Assembly (NCBI RefSeq): GCF_000250655.1
Contig: NC_016935.1
Coordinates: 1,878,001 to 1,942,000 of the forward strand
DNA from: Paenibacillus mucilaginosus 3016
Lineage (GTDB): Bacteria; Bacillota; Bacilli; Paenibacillales; NBRC-103111
Direction: 5' to 3'
Length of the DNA stretch: 64,000 nucleotides
The notes below the pieces were generated by a model that worked only from the letters and a program-made list of their open reading frames with translations, did not search any database and had not been told where the DNA came from. How positions within the stretch are numbered: the first letter of the stretch is position 1; every line of letters starts with the position of its first letter. A program made the translations under genes and the position numbers. Positions 8,363 through 16,916 of this stretch are shown here, in pieces.

Positions 8363-9649
8363 ATGAAGTTTAAGCAATCTGACGCACAAAATCAACGGAT
8401 TGAACGAATTACTACCTCGCACCTCGTTGTAGGAATTGATATGGCCAAGGAAACTCATGTCGCACAAGCCACCAACTTCCGGGGAATCGTCCTTTCCAAT
8501 CGGCATCTTGCCTTCAAGAACACTGCGGAAGGGTTTGAAAAGCTCAAGCGCTGGATCGAGTCACTGCAGCAAAAACACCGCTTAAAGAGCTTCATTGTCG
8601 GTATGGAGCCAACAGGACATTACTGGTATAACCTGGCCAATTGGCTGGTTGATCTAGGGATCCATGTGGTGTTGGTAAACCCGGCAACAACCAAAAGGAA
8701 CAAAGAAAATCGGGATAACTGTCAATCCAAGAGTGATCCAAAGGACGCACTGGTTATTGCAGATGTCGTTAGCCGTGGCTATTACTACGAATATAGTCGG
8801 CAGTCTGCAAGCTTTCAGCGGCTGAGAGTCATGATGAGTGACCGGGAATTCTGGGTTACCAACAGCGTTCGATTGCAAAATCGTATTGTTCGCTGGCTGG
8901 ATATTCGCTTTCCCGAATATGCTTCTGTCTTTAAAAAATGGACGGGTATACGCTCCTTAGCGACACTGAAGGAGTTCCCGTCTCCACTTGATCTGAGAGG
9001 CCTCTCCACTGCAGAGATTATTACAGGTTGGAGAAAACATATGCAGCGAGCCGGCGGCTGCTCAGGTATTCAGAAAGCCGCGGAACTGCTTTCTAAAGCG
9101 AATCGGAGTGTTGGGGATGTTACGTCGCTCCGTGAGGCTAAGCAGGATCTAGTGCGGTTAATTGAAGAGTATGAACGAATTGAAAGTCATTTAGAGCAGA
9201 TTGAAAAAGAAGTCGCAATGCTGCTCGAAGACATCCCAATTGCTGGCCAAATGCGCTCAGTTAAAGGTCTGGGCACCATATATATTGCGGCTATTCTCTG
9301 TGGCGCAGGCGATTTAGCTCAGTATGTTCACGGGCGTCAATTGCTGCGGAAAGCTGGGTTAAACCTGGCTGAAAGCATGTCGGGAAAACGTAAAGGGGAG
9401 GTTATACTCTCCAAGCGAGGGAGTGCCGTTCTCCGGAAGTACATGTATCTTGCTACCCTAACCCTGATAGGAGTCAATCCGATCTTCCGGCAGTTACATG
9501 AAAATAATCTAAAAGTGAAGCATATGAGCAAACAGAAGTCGATACTTAAATTGCTGGGGAAACTGGCGCGGATATTAATTGGAATGGTACACAGTGGAGA
9601 GTCCTTCACTCCTGAAAAAACTGTGCACACTTCGGTTCAAGCAGCGTAA
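8363..9649 (+). CDS. IS110-family transposase (element D)
   Basis: A 428-residue transposase. The N-terminal DEDD domain has VVGIDMAKETH, VGMEPTGHYWYNLANWL and SKSDPKDALVIADVV. The C-terminal domain has VKGLGTIYIAAILCGAGD and LRKAGLNLAESMSGKRKG, with a Ser at the catalytic position. Start ATG 8363 follows AAGGAGG within a hairpin. It is a full-length relative of the transposase of element B and no inactivating change is seen. Its right end encodes the best-conserved guide-RNA-like block of the window. Confidence 0.9.
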   Translation: MKFKQSDAQNQRIERITTSHLVVGIDMAKETHVAQATNFRGIVLSNRHLAFKNTAEGFEKLKRWIESLQQKHRLKSFIVGMEPTGHYWYNLANWLVDLGIHVVLVNPATTKRNKENRDNCQSKSDPKDALVIADVVSRGYYYEYSRQSASFQRLRVMMSDREFWVTNSVRLQNRIVRWLDIRFPEYASVFKKWTGIRSLATLKEFPSPLDLRGLSTAEIITGWRKHMQRAGGCSGIQKAAELLSKANRSVGDVTSLREAKQDLVRLIEEYERIESHLEQIEKEVAMLLEDIPIAGQMRSVKGLGTIYIAAILCGAGDLAQYVHGRQLLRKAGLNLAESMSGKRKGEVILSKRGSAVLRKYMYLATLTLIGVNPIFRQLHENNLKVKHMSKQKSILKLLGKLARILIGMVHSGESFTPEKTVHTSVQAA

Positions 9650-9695
9650 GAATGTAAGCCCAAACGTGGGTTGACTCATTCGCAGGATTTCGAAC

Positions 9696-9862
9696 AAAGA
9701 AAGCACGGAGGACCGAGTTCGTTCCTCAAAAGGGCACAGACCCATCCGCTAAACGCTATCGGTCTCCACACCTTGGACAGGTGTAACGAAGGAATGTAAG
9801 GGCACAGACCCGTAGAGCCTTGGGATGGTTAGTCTCCAAGGGATTGTGGAGTATGCGTGCAG
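9696..9862 (+). ncRNA. Putative bridge/seek RNA of IS110 element D
   Basis: This block follows the transposase stop by 46 bases. It contains the exact 12-mer GGGCACAGACCC twice (9732-9743 and 9800-9811), once in each half. Each copy is flanked by complementary arms, for example GACCGA (9711-9716) with TCGGTCTCC, and GTCTCCAAGG with TGTGGAG nearby. Shared order and words with elements A and B point to a conserved RNA. Two loops with a common core are the known design of IS110 guide RNAs. The ends are estimates. Confidence 0.58.
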
Positions 9863-10033
9863 TAGAGAAGACCCCAGGGAAATGTATCTGAGCGTTTCTT
9901 CTATTCCCGCATACCCAAAAACTGATCTTATGGATGTCTGTGGTTTATTTCCTGACTTATTCCGGCAATTCAAGGTTATGAAATCCTGCGAATGAGTGAG
10001 CATACGTGAGATAAATCCTTAATACTGAGGGAA

Positions 10034-10118
10034 GAGGAACGATAGCTAAAAACAACCAGGAAGGAGCTGCCGGCACACGATCGGCAGCTTCATTGCGTTA
10101 ACTTGGAGGATTAATTTA
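10034..10118. repeat. Dispersed palindromic repeat, copy next to element D
   Basis: Head GAGGAACGATAGCT, then a hairpin AGCTGCCG (10065-10072) / CGGCAGCT (10082-10089), then a tail CATTGCGTTAACTTGGAGGA. The head directly abuts the end of element D. Confidence 0.55.
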
Positions 10119-10167
10119 TCCAACTCGCGAATTTTCCTTATAAACGCTAGATAACAGGGGTGATCTA

Positions 10168-10476
10168 ATGGAACGAAATCTCCGTACGAATTTGCTCAGA
10201 TGAAGATCTGGACCTTCTGTCTGTTCTAAACAAGCAACTTATTGAAGATGAGAAACATGACAATCCAATGAACCTCAAACAGTTGAAAGATAGAATGAGG
10301 GGGTTCATCAATACAGAGGAAAATTGGCTTTTGAAAAGTTGCTCGAAGTATTGGATACTAGAAATATAGATATTGAAGTTATGTATTGGAACAATACTGG
10401 ATATGCATTTTGGAAATCGCTTGGATTTAAAGAGAGAAGTGTTTATATGAGACATCAAGAAGAAACAAATTTTTAG
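10168..10476 (+). pseudogene. Broken GNAT acetyltransferase
   Basis: The first part reads VRICSDEDLDLLSVLNKQL and IEDEKHDNPMNLKQLKDRM, typical of a GNAT N-terminus. After GAGGAA the frame changes and continues AFEKLLEVLDTRNID, then VMYWNNTGYAFWKSLGF and a stop at 10474-10476, the C-terminal NxxAxxFWxxLGF motif. The acetyl-CoA-binding middle is missing. So this is an internally deleted and frameshifted gene, not a working enzyme. Confidence 0.65.
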
Positions 10477-10483
10477 CGGAACC

Positions 10484-10540
10484 ACGCGGCAGCTGCTCCC
10501 TTCTTCATTGAAGTAACAGGGAGGATACTTGAAGATTAAC
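10484..10540. repeat. Dispersed palindromic repeat, partial copy
   Basis: GCGGCAGCTGCTCCCTTC, then TTCATTGAAGTAACAGGGAG. Nearly the same sequence is found at 24575-24620 and, more diverged, at 15915-15955. The head of the repeat is missing here. Confidence 0.5.
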
Positions 10541-10669
10541 TCCGGTGAACCGTACCACAAATAACAGCAAGTTTTTTGGAGCTAAGCGTGTAGGGGCCTG
10601 TTAAAGCGTATTGGCTGATATGAGTTTGGAGTAGTTCGATGGATTGAAGAGATTAAAAATCCCCGCCGT

Positions 10670-10701
10670 ATGCACCCTGACATAATGTTGTCAGGGTGCA
10701 T
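10670..10701. promoter_or_regulatory. 13-bp inverted repeat upstream of the epoxide hydrolase
   Basis: ATGCACCCTGACA (10670-10682) and TGTCAGGGTGCAT (10689-10701) are perfect complements with a 6-base spacer. They lie 58 bases before the epoxide hydrolase start. There is no U-run, so an operator is more likely than a terminator. The WYL regulator at 13177 is a possible binder. Confidence 0.45.
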
Positions 10702-10758
10702 GGTTTAATATGGGTATTGTAAGCAAGAACAACAAACCCATTTCAAGGAGGAAACCCC

Positions 10759-11925
10759 ATGACCCATTCAAGACGGATCAAATCCGAGGAAAAAACAGAA
10801 ATTCGTCCGTTCCGCATCTCCATCCCGCAAGAGGATCTTGATGATCTTCGGAATCGGTTGTCCCGGACTCGTTGGCCGGATGCAGTAGGCGGATCTGGAT
10901 GGAAATATGGGGTTTCGCTCGACTACGTGAAAGAGTTAGCAGCCTATTGGCAGAACGAATACGATTGGCGGGCATTCGAAGCTCGACTGAATAAGTACCC
11001 GCAATTCACTACAAATATCGATGGAGCCAACATTCACTTTTTACATGTTCGTTCGCCTGAGCCTGACGCATTTCCATTGCTGCTTACTCACGCCTGGCCC
11101 AGTTCGATTGTCGAGTTCTTGGAGCTGATCGGTCCGCTCAGTGATCCTCGCAGTTACGGCGGCGACCCGGCACAAGCGTTCCATCTGGTCATTCCTTCCG
11201 TACCTGGATTTGGTTTCTCGGGGCCGGCCCTTGATTCCGGATGGGATATCGCCCGCATATCGAAAGCGTGGGATACTCTGATGAAGCGCTTGGGATATAC
11301 GGAATATGGTGCTCACGGCAGCGACTGCGGTGCACTCGTGTCTAGAGAACTTGGCATTCAGAAGCCGGATGGTCTTCGCGGTATTCATGTGCTGCAGCTG
11401 TTTTCTTTCCCTTCCGGAGATCCGGCGGAGATGGCCGGCTCATCGGAAGAAGATCAGCAGAAGCTCCAATTCCTAGCCAATTTCCATGAACGGGCAGGCT
11501 TTAATTCGATCCAATCCACACGCCCGCAAACACTCTCCTATGGGCTATCAGATTCACCATCAGGTCAGCTTGCTTGGATTGCCGAGTTATTTTGCGGCTT
11601 TGGCGACCATGTGGATTTTATCGACCGGGATGCATTCCTGACTAACGTCACTTTGTATTGGTTGACCAATACGGCGGAATCGTCCGCTCGTTTGTATTAT
11701 GAGAATGCGCACAATCATAGGCTGGAGCCGCAGGGGCCGAATACGACTCCGACAGGTGTGGCTGTGTTCGGACATGATTTCAAATCGATCAAGCGTTTTG
11801 CTGAACGTGACAATACGAATATTGTGCAGTGGTCGGAATTTGAACGGGGAACCCACTTTGCAGGGATGGATGCGCCGGATCTTCTAATCCCTGACATTCA
11901 GGCTTTCTTTCGAAGATTCCGCTAA
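10759..11925 (+). CDS. Epoxide hydrolase (alpha/beta fold, EHN domain)
   Basis: A 388-residue enzyme. An N-terminal EHN domain (residues about 16-120, [20 protein letters not shown]) is followed by an alpha/beta-hydrolase core. The oxyanion motif is HAWPSS at residues 111-116. The nucleophile elbow HGSDCGA has Asp189, the residue that distinguishes epoxide hydrolases from esterases. The C-terminal catalytic His is near residue 366 ([12 protein letters not shown]). Start ATG has a strong AAGGAGG. It hydrolyses epoxides to diols; the natural substrate is unknown. It is the first of three genes reading the same way, followed by a winged-helix protein and a WYL regulator. Confidence 0.88.
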   Translation: MTHSRRIKSEEKTEIRPFRISIPQEDLDDLRNRLSRTRWPDAVGGSGWKYGVSLDYVKELAAYWQNEYDWRAFEARLNKYPQFTTNIDGANIHFLHVRSPEPDAFPLLLTHAWPSSIVEFLELIGPLSDPRSYGGDPAQAFHLVIPSVPGFGFSGPALDSGWDIARISKAWDTLMKRLGYTEYGAHGSDCGALVSRELGIQKPDGLRGIHVLQLFSFPSGDPAEMAGSSEEDQQKLQFLANFHERAGFNSIQSTRPQTLSYGLSDSPSGQLAWIAELFCGFGDHVDFIDRDAFLTNVTLYWLTNTAESSARLYYENAHNHRLEPQGPNTTPTGVAVFGHDFKSIKRFAERDNTNIVQWSEFERGTHFAGMDAPDLLIPDIQAFFRRFR

Positions 11926-11968
11926 TACTAAACTTAAATGATGGTAATAGAAGATGGGAGCTGCAAAC

Positions 11969-13093
11969 ATGGACGTGAAAAAAGCGCAAACGGAAGGCAA
12001 AGTACTCTGTAACCGCGAGTTGAATCGCGCCTTGCTGGCAAGGCAAATGCTGCTTAGCCGTGTGAAGCTTCCCATCTTAGAGGCCATCGAGAAGCTGGTT
12101 GGGATGCAGTCGCAGTCCCCGAACGCCCCTTATTTCGGTTTGTGGTCGCGAATAGAAGATTTTCGGCATGAAGAATTGTCCGGGCTTTTGCGGGAAAGGC
12201 AGGTGGTACGCATGGCGCTGATGCGTTCGACCTTGCACTTGGTCACTGCTCGGGATGCTTTGCGACTGCGGCCCTTACTACAGCCTGTTATGGACCGCAG
12301 CTTGAAGGGGGCTTTCGGCAAGCAGCTTCAAGGAGTTGACCAAGAAGCACTTGCTGCAGCCGGAAGGGAACTAGTCGAAAAGGAGCCTATGACGTTCCAT
12401 GAATTGGGAATACGACTCTCCAAACATGGGTCAGGGCTCGACCCAGAGGCAGCAGCCGGTGTGGTTCGGAATAGGATACCGCTAGTGCAAATACCGCCGC
12501 GAGGCATATGGGGGGAAGGCGGACAGGCTCTTCATACGTCCGTGGAAACATGGTTAAGCCGGCCTCTATCCTCAAAGTCCGAGCCGGAATGGCTCATTCG
12601 GCGCTATTTGGCCGCATTCGGACCGGCTACAGTGAAGGATATACAAGTTTGGTCGGGACTAACACGTATTTCAGAAGACATAAAATCCCTTTGTCCGCAG
12701 CTGGTCACATTCCGAAATGAAAGGGGCGAGAAGTTATTCGATCTGCCAGATGCACCGCGGCCTGATGCCGAGACCCCATCTGCACCGAGGTTCCTAGGCG
12801 AGTTCGATAATATGCTGCTGTCCTACTCGGACCGCGGCCGCATCATGGAGGATTCGTACCGAAAGCGCGTATTTACGTCGAATGGAATCATCCGTGCGAC
12901 CATTCTTATCGATGGCTTTGTCGTTGGAACCTGGAAGTTGACGAACAGTCGTGATTGTGGCGTTCTGCATATAAATTCCTTTCGCGGCCTTTCCATGCAA
13001 GAACGAGATGCCCTGTCTGAAGAGGGAGCTCGAATGCTTCATTTTGCGGGTGCGCATGCCGCAGCTTCCGAGATTATTTTCACTAACAGCTAA
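11969..13093 (+). CDS. Winged-helix DNA-binding domain protein (HTH_42 / AlkZ-like)
   Basis: A 374-residue protein of the HTH_42 family, seen from LNRALLARQMLLSR and LVGMQSQSPNAPYFGLWSRI near the N-terminus, the usual family opening. Some members (AlkZ, YcaQ) are DNA glycosylases for crosslinks and alkylated bases, usually with a QxQ/QxD active-site motif; MQSQSP fits the QxQ form. Which activity this one has is not certain. Start ATG 11969 has GGGAG at 11955-11959; ATG 11954 would include the SD. Its place between an epoxide hydrolase and a regulator may link it to alkylating compounds (inference). Confidence 0.78.
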   Translation: MDVKKAQTEGKVLCNRELNRALLARQMLLSRVKLPILEAIEKLVGMQSQSPNAPYFGLWSRIEDFRHEELSGLLRERQVVRMALMRSTLHLVTARDALRLRPLLQPVMDRSLKGAFGKQLQGVDQEALAAAGRELVEKEPMTFHELGIRLSKHGSGLDPEAAAGVVRNRIPLVQIPPRGIWGEGGQALHTSVETWLSRPLSSKSEPEWLIRRYLAAFGPATVKDIQVWSGLTRISEDIKSLCPQLVTFRNERGEKLFDLPDAPRPDAETPSAPRFLGEFDNMLLSYSDRGRIMEDSYRKRVFTSNGIIRATILIDGFVVGTWKLTNSRDCGVLHINSFRGLSMQERDALSEEGARMLHFAGAHAAASEIIFTNS

Positions 13094-13176
13094 ACATGGA
13101 AGGCCCAAACATCTGCGGGTAGAATAAGATATGGATGGTATCGCCTATTGCAGGGTTCCGGATCGGAGGTCGTTCA

Positions 13177-14094
13177 ATGAAACTGGACCGTTTGCTGGCG
13201 ATTACAATTACGCTATTAAATCAGCCCCGCGTCAGCGCTACGGTCCTTGCCAAGCGATTCGAGGTTTCTCTGCGAACAATCTATCGCGATATGGAAGCCA
13301 TCAATCAAGCCGGTATCCCCATTGTGTCCTTCGCTGGATCGGATGGAGGGTATGAGATTATGCACGGCTACCGATTGGAGAAACAGGTTTTATCTTTGGA
13401 AGATTTCTCGTCCATCTGCTCTGCCTTGCGCGGAGTACGGTCCGCGACGGATCACTCCGAAATAGATCGATTAATAGAACGTATTGGTGCGATCATGCCT
13501 GAGCAGAAAACAGCCAAAGATCAGATTTATATGGATCTCGATTTCAAGCCGGCGCCAAACGATAAAGTGCACATGGGCCCATTGCACCAAGCGATTAGAG
13601 ATCTAAATGTGATTTCATTCACATACCTGGATAATAAAGGTGTGGAATCCGCACGCAAGTTGGAACCCATGGGTCTTTTCCTCAAAGGATATACTTGGTA
13701 TGTGTATGGCTACTGTCTGACCCGGATGGATGTTCGCGTATTTCGCTTGTCCCGTATAGGAGAATTGAAGATCTTACCGGAGCAGTATGTAAGGCGAGAT
13801 TATTCACTGCAGGATGTCGAACAACAATTCATGAACAGAGTCGATTTTAAGAAGGTAAAAGCCGAATTAAGGTTTCAATCGGAGATGAAAACCCGGGTAC
13901 ATGATGAATTCGGCTTCGATCAAGCCCTTGTCAATTCTGACGGAACCCTGTCACTAACCACATATTTTTCATCCATGGAACGTGCAACTCAGAAAATCTT
14001 GAGCTACGGCTGTATGGTGAAGGTGATAGACCCCCCTGAATTAATGATGAATATAAAACGTCAAATCCAGAAGATGTCCGAGCTTTACGAGTAA
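13177..14094 (+). CDS. YafY-type WYL-domain transcriptional regulator
   Basis: A 305-residue regulator. An N-terminal DeoR-like helix-turn-helix (LLNQPRVSATVLAKRFEVSL, then RTIYRDMEAINQAGIPI) is followed by a WYL domain (residues about 135-215) and a C-terminal WCX extension. Start ATG 13177 has GGAGG at 13165-13169. WYL proteins bind nucleic acid or small ligands and regulate stress or detoxification genes. It may control the epoxide hydrolase gene two positions upstream, which has a long inverted repeat in its promoter region. Confidence 0.85.
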   Translation: MKLDRLLAITITLLNQPRVSATVLAKRFEVSLRTIYRDMEAINQAGIPIVSFAGSDGGYEIMHGYRLEKQVLSLEDFSSICSALRGVRSATDHSEIDRLIERIGAIMPEQKTAKDQIYMDLDFKPAPNDKVHMGPLHQAIRDLNVISFTYLDNKGVESARKLEPMGLFLKGYTWYVYGYCLTRMDVRVFRLSRIGELKILPEQYVRRDYSLQDVEQQFMNRVDFKKVKAELRFQSEMKTRVHDEFGFDQALVNSDGTLSLTTYFSSMERATQKILSYGCMVKVIDPPELMMNIKRQIQKMSELYE

Positions 14095-14221
14095 GCACTT
14101 CTAAGAGCGAGCAAAAGAAAAGGAGCTATCAACCTGCCGTGCAGTTCTCAAAAAGGATGCCGGTGAATATGTTGGATTTATCCGATTGGTTGCTAATAAA
14201 AACTAAATGAGATAAGAAGGG

Positions 14222-14248
14222 GAACGTCAATTCGGGACGTTCTCTTTC
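14222..14248 (+). terminator. Weak stem-loop terminator
   Basis: GAACGTC (14222-14228) and GACGTTC (14236-14242) form a 7-bp stem followed by TCTTTCT. It lies 128 bases after the WYL regulator gene. Confidence 0.4.
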
Positions 14249-14279
14249 TGTTGAAATCGTTAATTGAAAAAACTTGCAG

Positions 14280-14568
14280 TTACAGTACGTCCCGCGTCGG
14301 TGGTCGGCCATACATACGGGCATACTCACGGCTGAATTGGGACGGGCTTTCGTAGCCGACACGGACGTGACGTGACCGTCTTAGCGCCTTGCGCCACGAT
14401 GCAAATGGATGCTTGGTAGACGGATTCCAGCGGTTCCGACAATTGAGAGGCATGCATCACGGATAAATTAGGAACTGCCGTCCGATAAGTTCCGGCATTA
14501 GGAGCATGGCGACATATTAAAATTGCCAATTGTTGCAAGGTGTATTCCATACGGAGCGTTTCGTCCAT
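14280..14568 (-). pseudogene. AraC-family regulator with internal deletion
   Basis: From ATG 14568 the minus strand encodes an AraC_N opening: LAILICRHAPNAGTYRTAVP, then [20 protein letters not shown] and [10 protein letters not shown]. At about 14370 it joins, in another frame, the very end of an AraC HTH ([20 protein letters not shown] and GRPPTRDVL, stop at 14280-14282). Roughly 170 codons, including most of the DNA-binding domain, are gone. Its position, divergent from an SDR gene, is the usual one for this regulator type. Confidence 0.7.
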
Positions 14569-14751
14569 TGTCCATGTAGGTCAACCTATCTAGAAAGGTT
14601 GATTATTACTTTATATTGGGAGACGGAAGAGAATTAGGCAAGGATCGAACAGGAATGATCTAACGGCATGCTAAAATTACATACTATAATGAAATTGCAA
14701 TATCTGGGAAATAACGGATATACCCAAACTTGATAAAGGAGAGGAAAGGAA

Positions 14752-15489
14752 ATGAGTTTGAATGAAAAAGTCGCGATCGTCACCGGGGCGTCGCGTGGCA
14801 TCGGTCGCCAAGTGGCTATCCAATTAGCGCGATCCGGAGCGAAAGTGGCTGTCAATTATTCCTCGAGCCGGGGCAAAGCGGACGAGGTTGTAAAGTCGAT
14901 TGAGCAATTTGGCGGCCATGCGGTGGCAATTCAAGCCGACGTGAGCAAGGTGAACGAAGTTGAAGTGTTGTTTTCGGAGACGCTAGAGCGTTTCGGGCGT
15001 GTGGACATACTGGTCAATAATGCTGGCATCATGGAAAACCATGCGATCGCGGACATGTCGGAGGAGATTTTCGATCGGCATTTCGCGCTCAATGTGAAAG
15101 GAACTTATTTTGCTTGTCAACAAGCGATGAAACATATGGCGCAAGGCGGAACAATTATTAACTTCTCGACGTCCGTCTCTGGTGCTATGCTCCCAACATA
15201 CAGTGTTTATGCCGCAACGAAAGGAGCGATCGAGCAGTTGACACGTCAATTGGCCAAGGAATTCGGTCCCAAGAACATTGTCATCAATTGCATCGCACCC
15301 GGGCAAGTGGCAACCGATATGTTCCTGGACGGCAAATCACCGGAGTTAGTCGATTCGTTCCGTCAAATGAATGCGTTCGGACGGCTCGGCGAACCGGAGG
15401 ACATCGCGAATGTCCTCGAGTTGCTCGTCAGCGACAAAGCCCATTGGATAACTGGACAAACGATTCGCGTAAACGGCGGCTTTAATTGA
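14752..15489 (+). CDS. SDR-family oxidoreductase
   Basis: A 245-residue short-chain dehydrogenase/reductase. It has the cofactor motif TGASRGIG, the NNAG motif, a Ser (FSTSVSGAM) and the YxxxK pair in YAATKGA, so the catalytic residues are complete. The C-terminus WITGQTIRVNGGFN is usual for glucose-dehydrogenase/ketoacyl-reductase-type members. The SD AGGAGAGGAAAGGA precedes ATG 14752. It is divergent from the broken AraC gene, which was likely its regulator. The substrate is unknown. Confidence 0.87.
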   Translation: MSLNEKVAIVTGASRGIGRQVAIQLARSGAKVAVNYSSSRGKADEVVKSIEQFGGHAVAIQADVSKVNEVEVLFSETLERFGRVDILVNNAGIMENHAIADMSEEIFDRHFALNVKGTYFACQQAMKHMAQGGTIINFSTSVSGAMLPTYSVYAATKGAIEQLTRQLAKEFGPKNIVINCIAPGQVATDMFLDGKSPELVDSFRQMNAFGRLGEPEDIANVLELLVSDKAHWITGQTIRVNGGFN

Positions 15490-15758
15490 ATATTGTGAAG
15501 GATGTATTTGAATGGCCCTCCAAGCAGATTGCAGAAACGTTGGACATGTCGCCGGCAGCCGTTAATAGCGCTTTGCAGAGGGCAAGAGAAACACTGGATC
15601 GTGAAAAGCATCGTTCTGACGATTTCACGTTGAGCGGTGTTGAACCGAACCGGGAGCTGCTGGCACGGTATGTGGAAGCCTTTGAATAATTCGATCTCGA
15701 TGCACTGGTTGCGTTATTCCATGAGGAAGGACGTATGTCGATGCCGCCTTTCGCCATG
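15486..15758 (+). pseudogene. ECF sigma-70 factor remnant (SigJ-like, sigma-4 plus SnoaL start)
   Basis: DVFEWPSKQIAETLDMSPAA followed by VNSALQRARETLD is a sigma-70 region-4 helix-turn-helix. The linker RELLARYVEAFE runs into TAA at 15687-15689, and the same frame goes on FDLDALVALFHEEGRMSMPP, the start of the C-terminal SnoaL-like domain of SigJ-type factors. The stop therefore looks like a point mutation (CAA to TAA). Regions 2 and most of SnoaL are missing. It overlaps the SDR stop codon. Confidence 0.6.
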
Positions 15759-15882
15759 CGGGCAACATATATTTCAGTCGCATTTTCATGTGATTCCCAG
15801 ATATCCAAGATGAGCCATTCGCAGGTAAAGGAATTCGATATATATTTTAGAGTTCAATGAATGAACGAAACAGCAACTAAGC

Positions 15883-15987
15883 TAACGGAAAACGATAGTT
15901 CAACGATACAGGAGCAGTTTGCCGCGGCAGCTGCTCCATTTTTCATTGAAGTAGTGGGTAGGATGGTTCCAATATGTGGTAGTATAT
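15883..15987. repeat. Dispersed palindromic repeat, near-full copy
   Basis: Head AACGGAAAACGATAGTTCAA, then GGAGCAG with a GC-rich middle GCCGCGGCAGCTGCTCC, then CATTGAAGTAGTGGGTAGGA. This copy shows best the order of head, palindrome and tail. Confidence 0.55.
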
Positions 15988-16019
15988 TGACGTACATTAT
16001 CCTTTCCATTTATCTGCGG

Positions 16020-16234
16020 AGGTTCTTTATCCGATTCCGATGGTCCATTTTGCTATTGCTTCAGAACTTTATTTGTGCAAGCCAACTCCAAGTTTATTAA
16101 TTGGAAGTATTGCTCCGGATGCTATCCATGTAAGAGAAAATGTGACTAGAAAAGATAAGGGAATTACCATTTTGTATACGAAGATAAATTCCCTAGTATT
16201 GAAGTGCTTAAGGGAAAATGTTTGTATTATCTAA
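16020..16234 (+). pseudogene. N-terminal remnant of a zinc-dependent phospholipase C-like protein
   Basis: The frame PIPMVHFAIASELY, then PSLLIGSIAPDAIHVRENVT and RKDKGIT, resembles the start of bacterial zinc-dependent phospholipase C/P1-nuclease-like hydrolases, where an early His and the SIxPDAxH motif bind zinc. The protein stops after about 70 residues, a quarter of the usual length. No start with a ribosome site is seen; the repeat copy lies just upstream. Confidence 0.4.
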
Positions 16235-16277
16235 GCTTACATGATGATGTTGACTGGAAAAATGATTAGACTATCTG

Positions 16278-16312
16278 GGAACGTTAGCTGAATAAGACCC
16301 TGCAGCAACTGC
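16278..16312. repeat. Dispersed repeat, short degenerate copy
   Basis: GGGAACGTTAGCTGAATAAG followed by CCTGCAGCAACTGCG resembles the head of the dispersed repeat. No tail is seen. Confidence 0.3.
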
Positions 16313-16401
16313 GTAACTTTATGACAGTAACACTTAGACATAAACTTAATTGAGGACAGATTTTAGGAGATCATGACTTTTAATTCATAAGGAGGGAAAA
16401 T

Positions 16402-16851
16402 ATGATAAAAAATAAATTACTACGAATGGACAACGTCCTTATCGTTGTTGACGACCTCGAAGCCGTTAAAGCCTTCTTTCTCCAACTAGGATTCGAGTTG
16501 GAGGGCGAAACGACCGTCGAGGGCTCCTCCGTAGATCGTCTCATTGGCCTTCAGAACGTCCGTGCTACCCTCGTGTTTATGCGCACTCCGGACGGCCACG
16601 GACGGATCGAGCTGGACAAGTTCTACACACCGGATGCGCTCAGAACTGGGCCGGAGAAGGCTCCGGTGAACGAACTGGGGATCCGCCGCATTATGTTCGC
16701 CGTCGATGACATCGATGACGTGGTCGCGCGCCTGCTTGCCCATGGCGCCGAACTGGTCGGCGAAGTGGTGCAATACGGGGATACGAATCGACTCGCCTAC
16801 ATCCGCGGTCCCGAAGGCATCATCGTCGGATTGAGCGAGCAGCTCAAGTAA
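16402..16851 (+). CDS. VOC-family (glyoxalase/bleomycin-resistance) protein
   Basis: A 149-residue protein with two beta-alpha-beta-beta-beta modules. The first begins at VLIVVDDLEAVKAFFLQLGF and the second at RRIMFAVDDIDDVVARLLAH. This is the usual layout of VOC metalloenzymes such as glyoxalases, dioxygenases and fosfomycin- or bleomycin-resistance proteins. The start is clear (AAGGAGGGAAAAT before ATG). Its coding region is richer in GC than the flanking DNA, which suggests separate transfer. The substrate cannot be named. Confidence 0.85.
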   Translation: MIKNKLLRMDNVLIVVDDLEAVKAFFLQLGFELEGETTVEGSSVDRLIGLQNVRATLVFMRTPDGHGRIELDKFYTPDALRTGPEKAPVNELGIRRIMFAVDDIDDVVARLLAHGAELVGEVVQYGDTNRLAYIRGPEGIIVGLSEQLK

Positions 16852-16861
16852 TAAAACGGTT

Positions 16862-16916
16862 ACGCTCCCTCGAAATGATTCGAAAATCTCATTCAGGCTC
16901 ATGAATTCGCAAGATT
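16862..16916. mobile_element. IS110 right-end remnant
   Basis: The run from CGCTCCCTCGAAATGATTC to CATGAATTCGCAAGATTACA matches 6452-6510, the outer end of element B, with several changes. No transposase is left nearby. It marks an old insertion. Confidence 0.5.

Larger units (their letters stand above)
8285..10032 (+). mobile_element. IS110-family element D
   Basis: A full-length transposase with a short left flank and about 380 bases of non-coding right end. The right limit is taken where homology with element B ends. The next bases, GAGGAACGATAGCT, belong to the dispersed repeat. The element faces away from element B, and the two share the junction at 8215-8285. Confidence 0.75.

Noticed and set aside
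15861-16100. Plus-strand open frame of 79 codons
   Set aside because: It runs through the dispersed repeat into another frame of the phospholipase-like remnant; there is no ribosome site.
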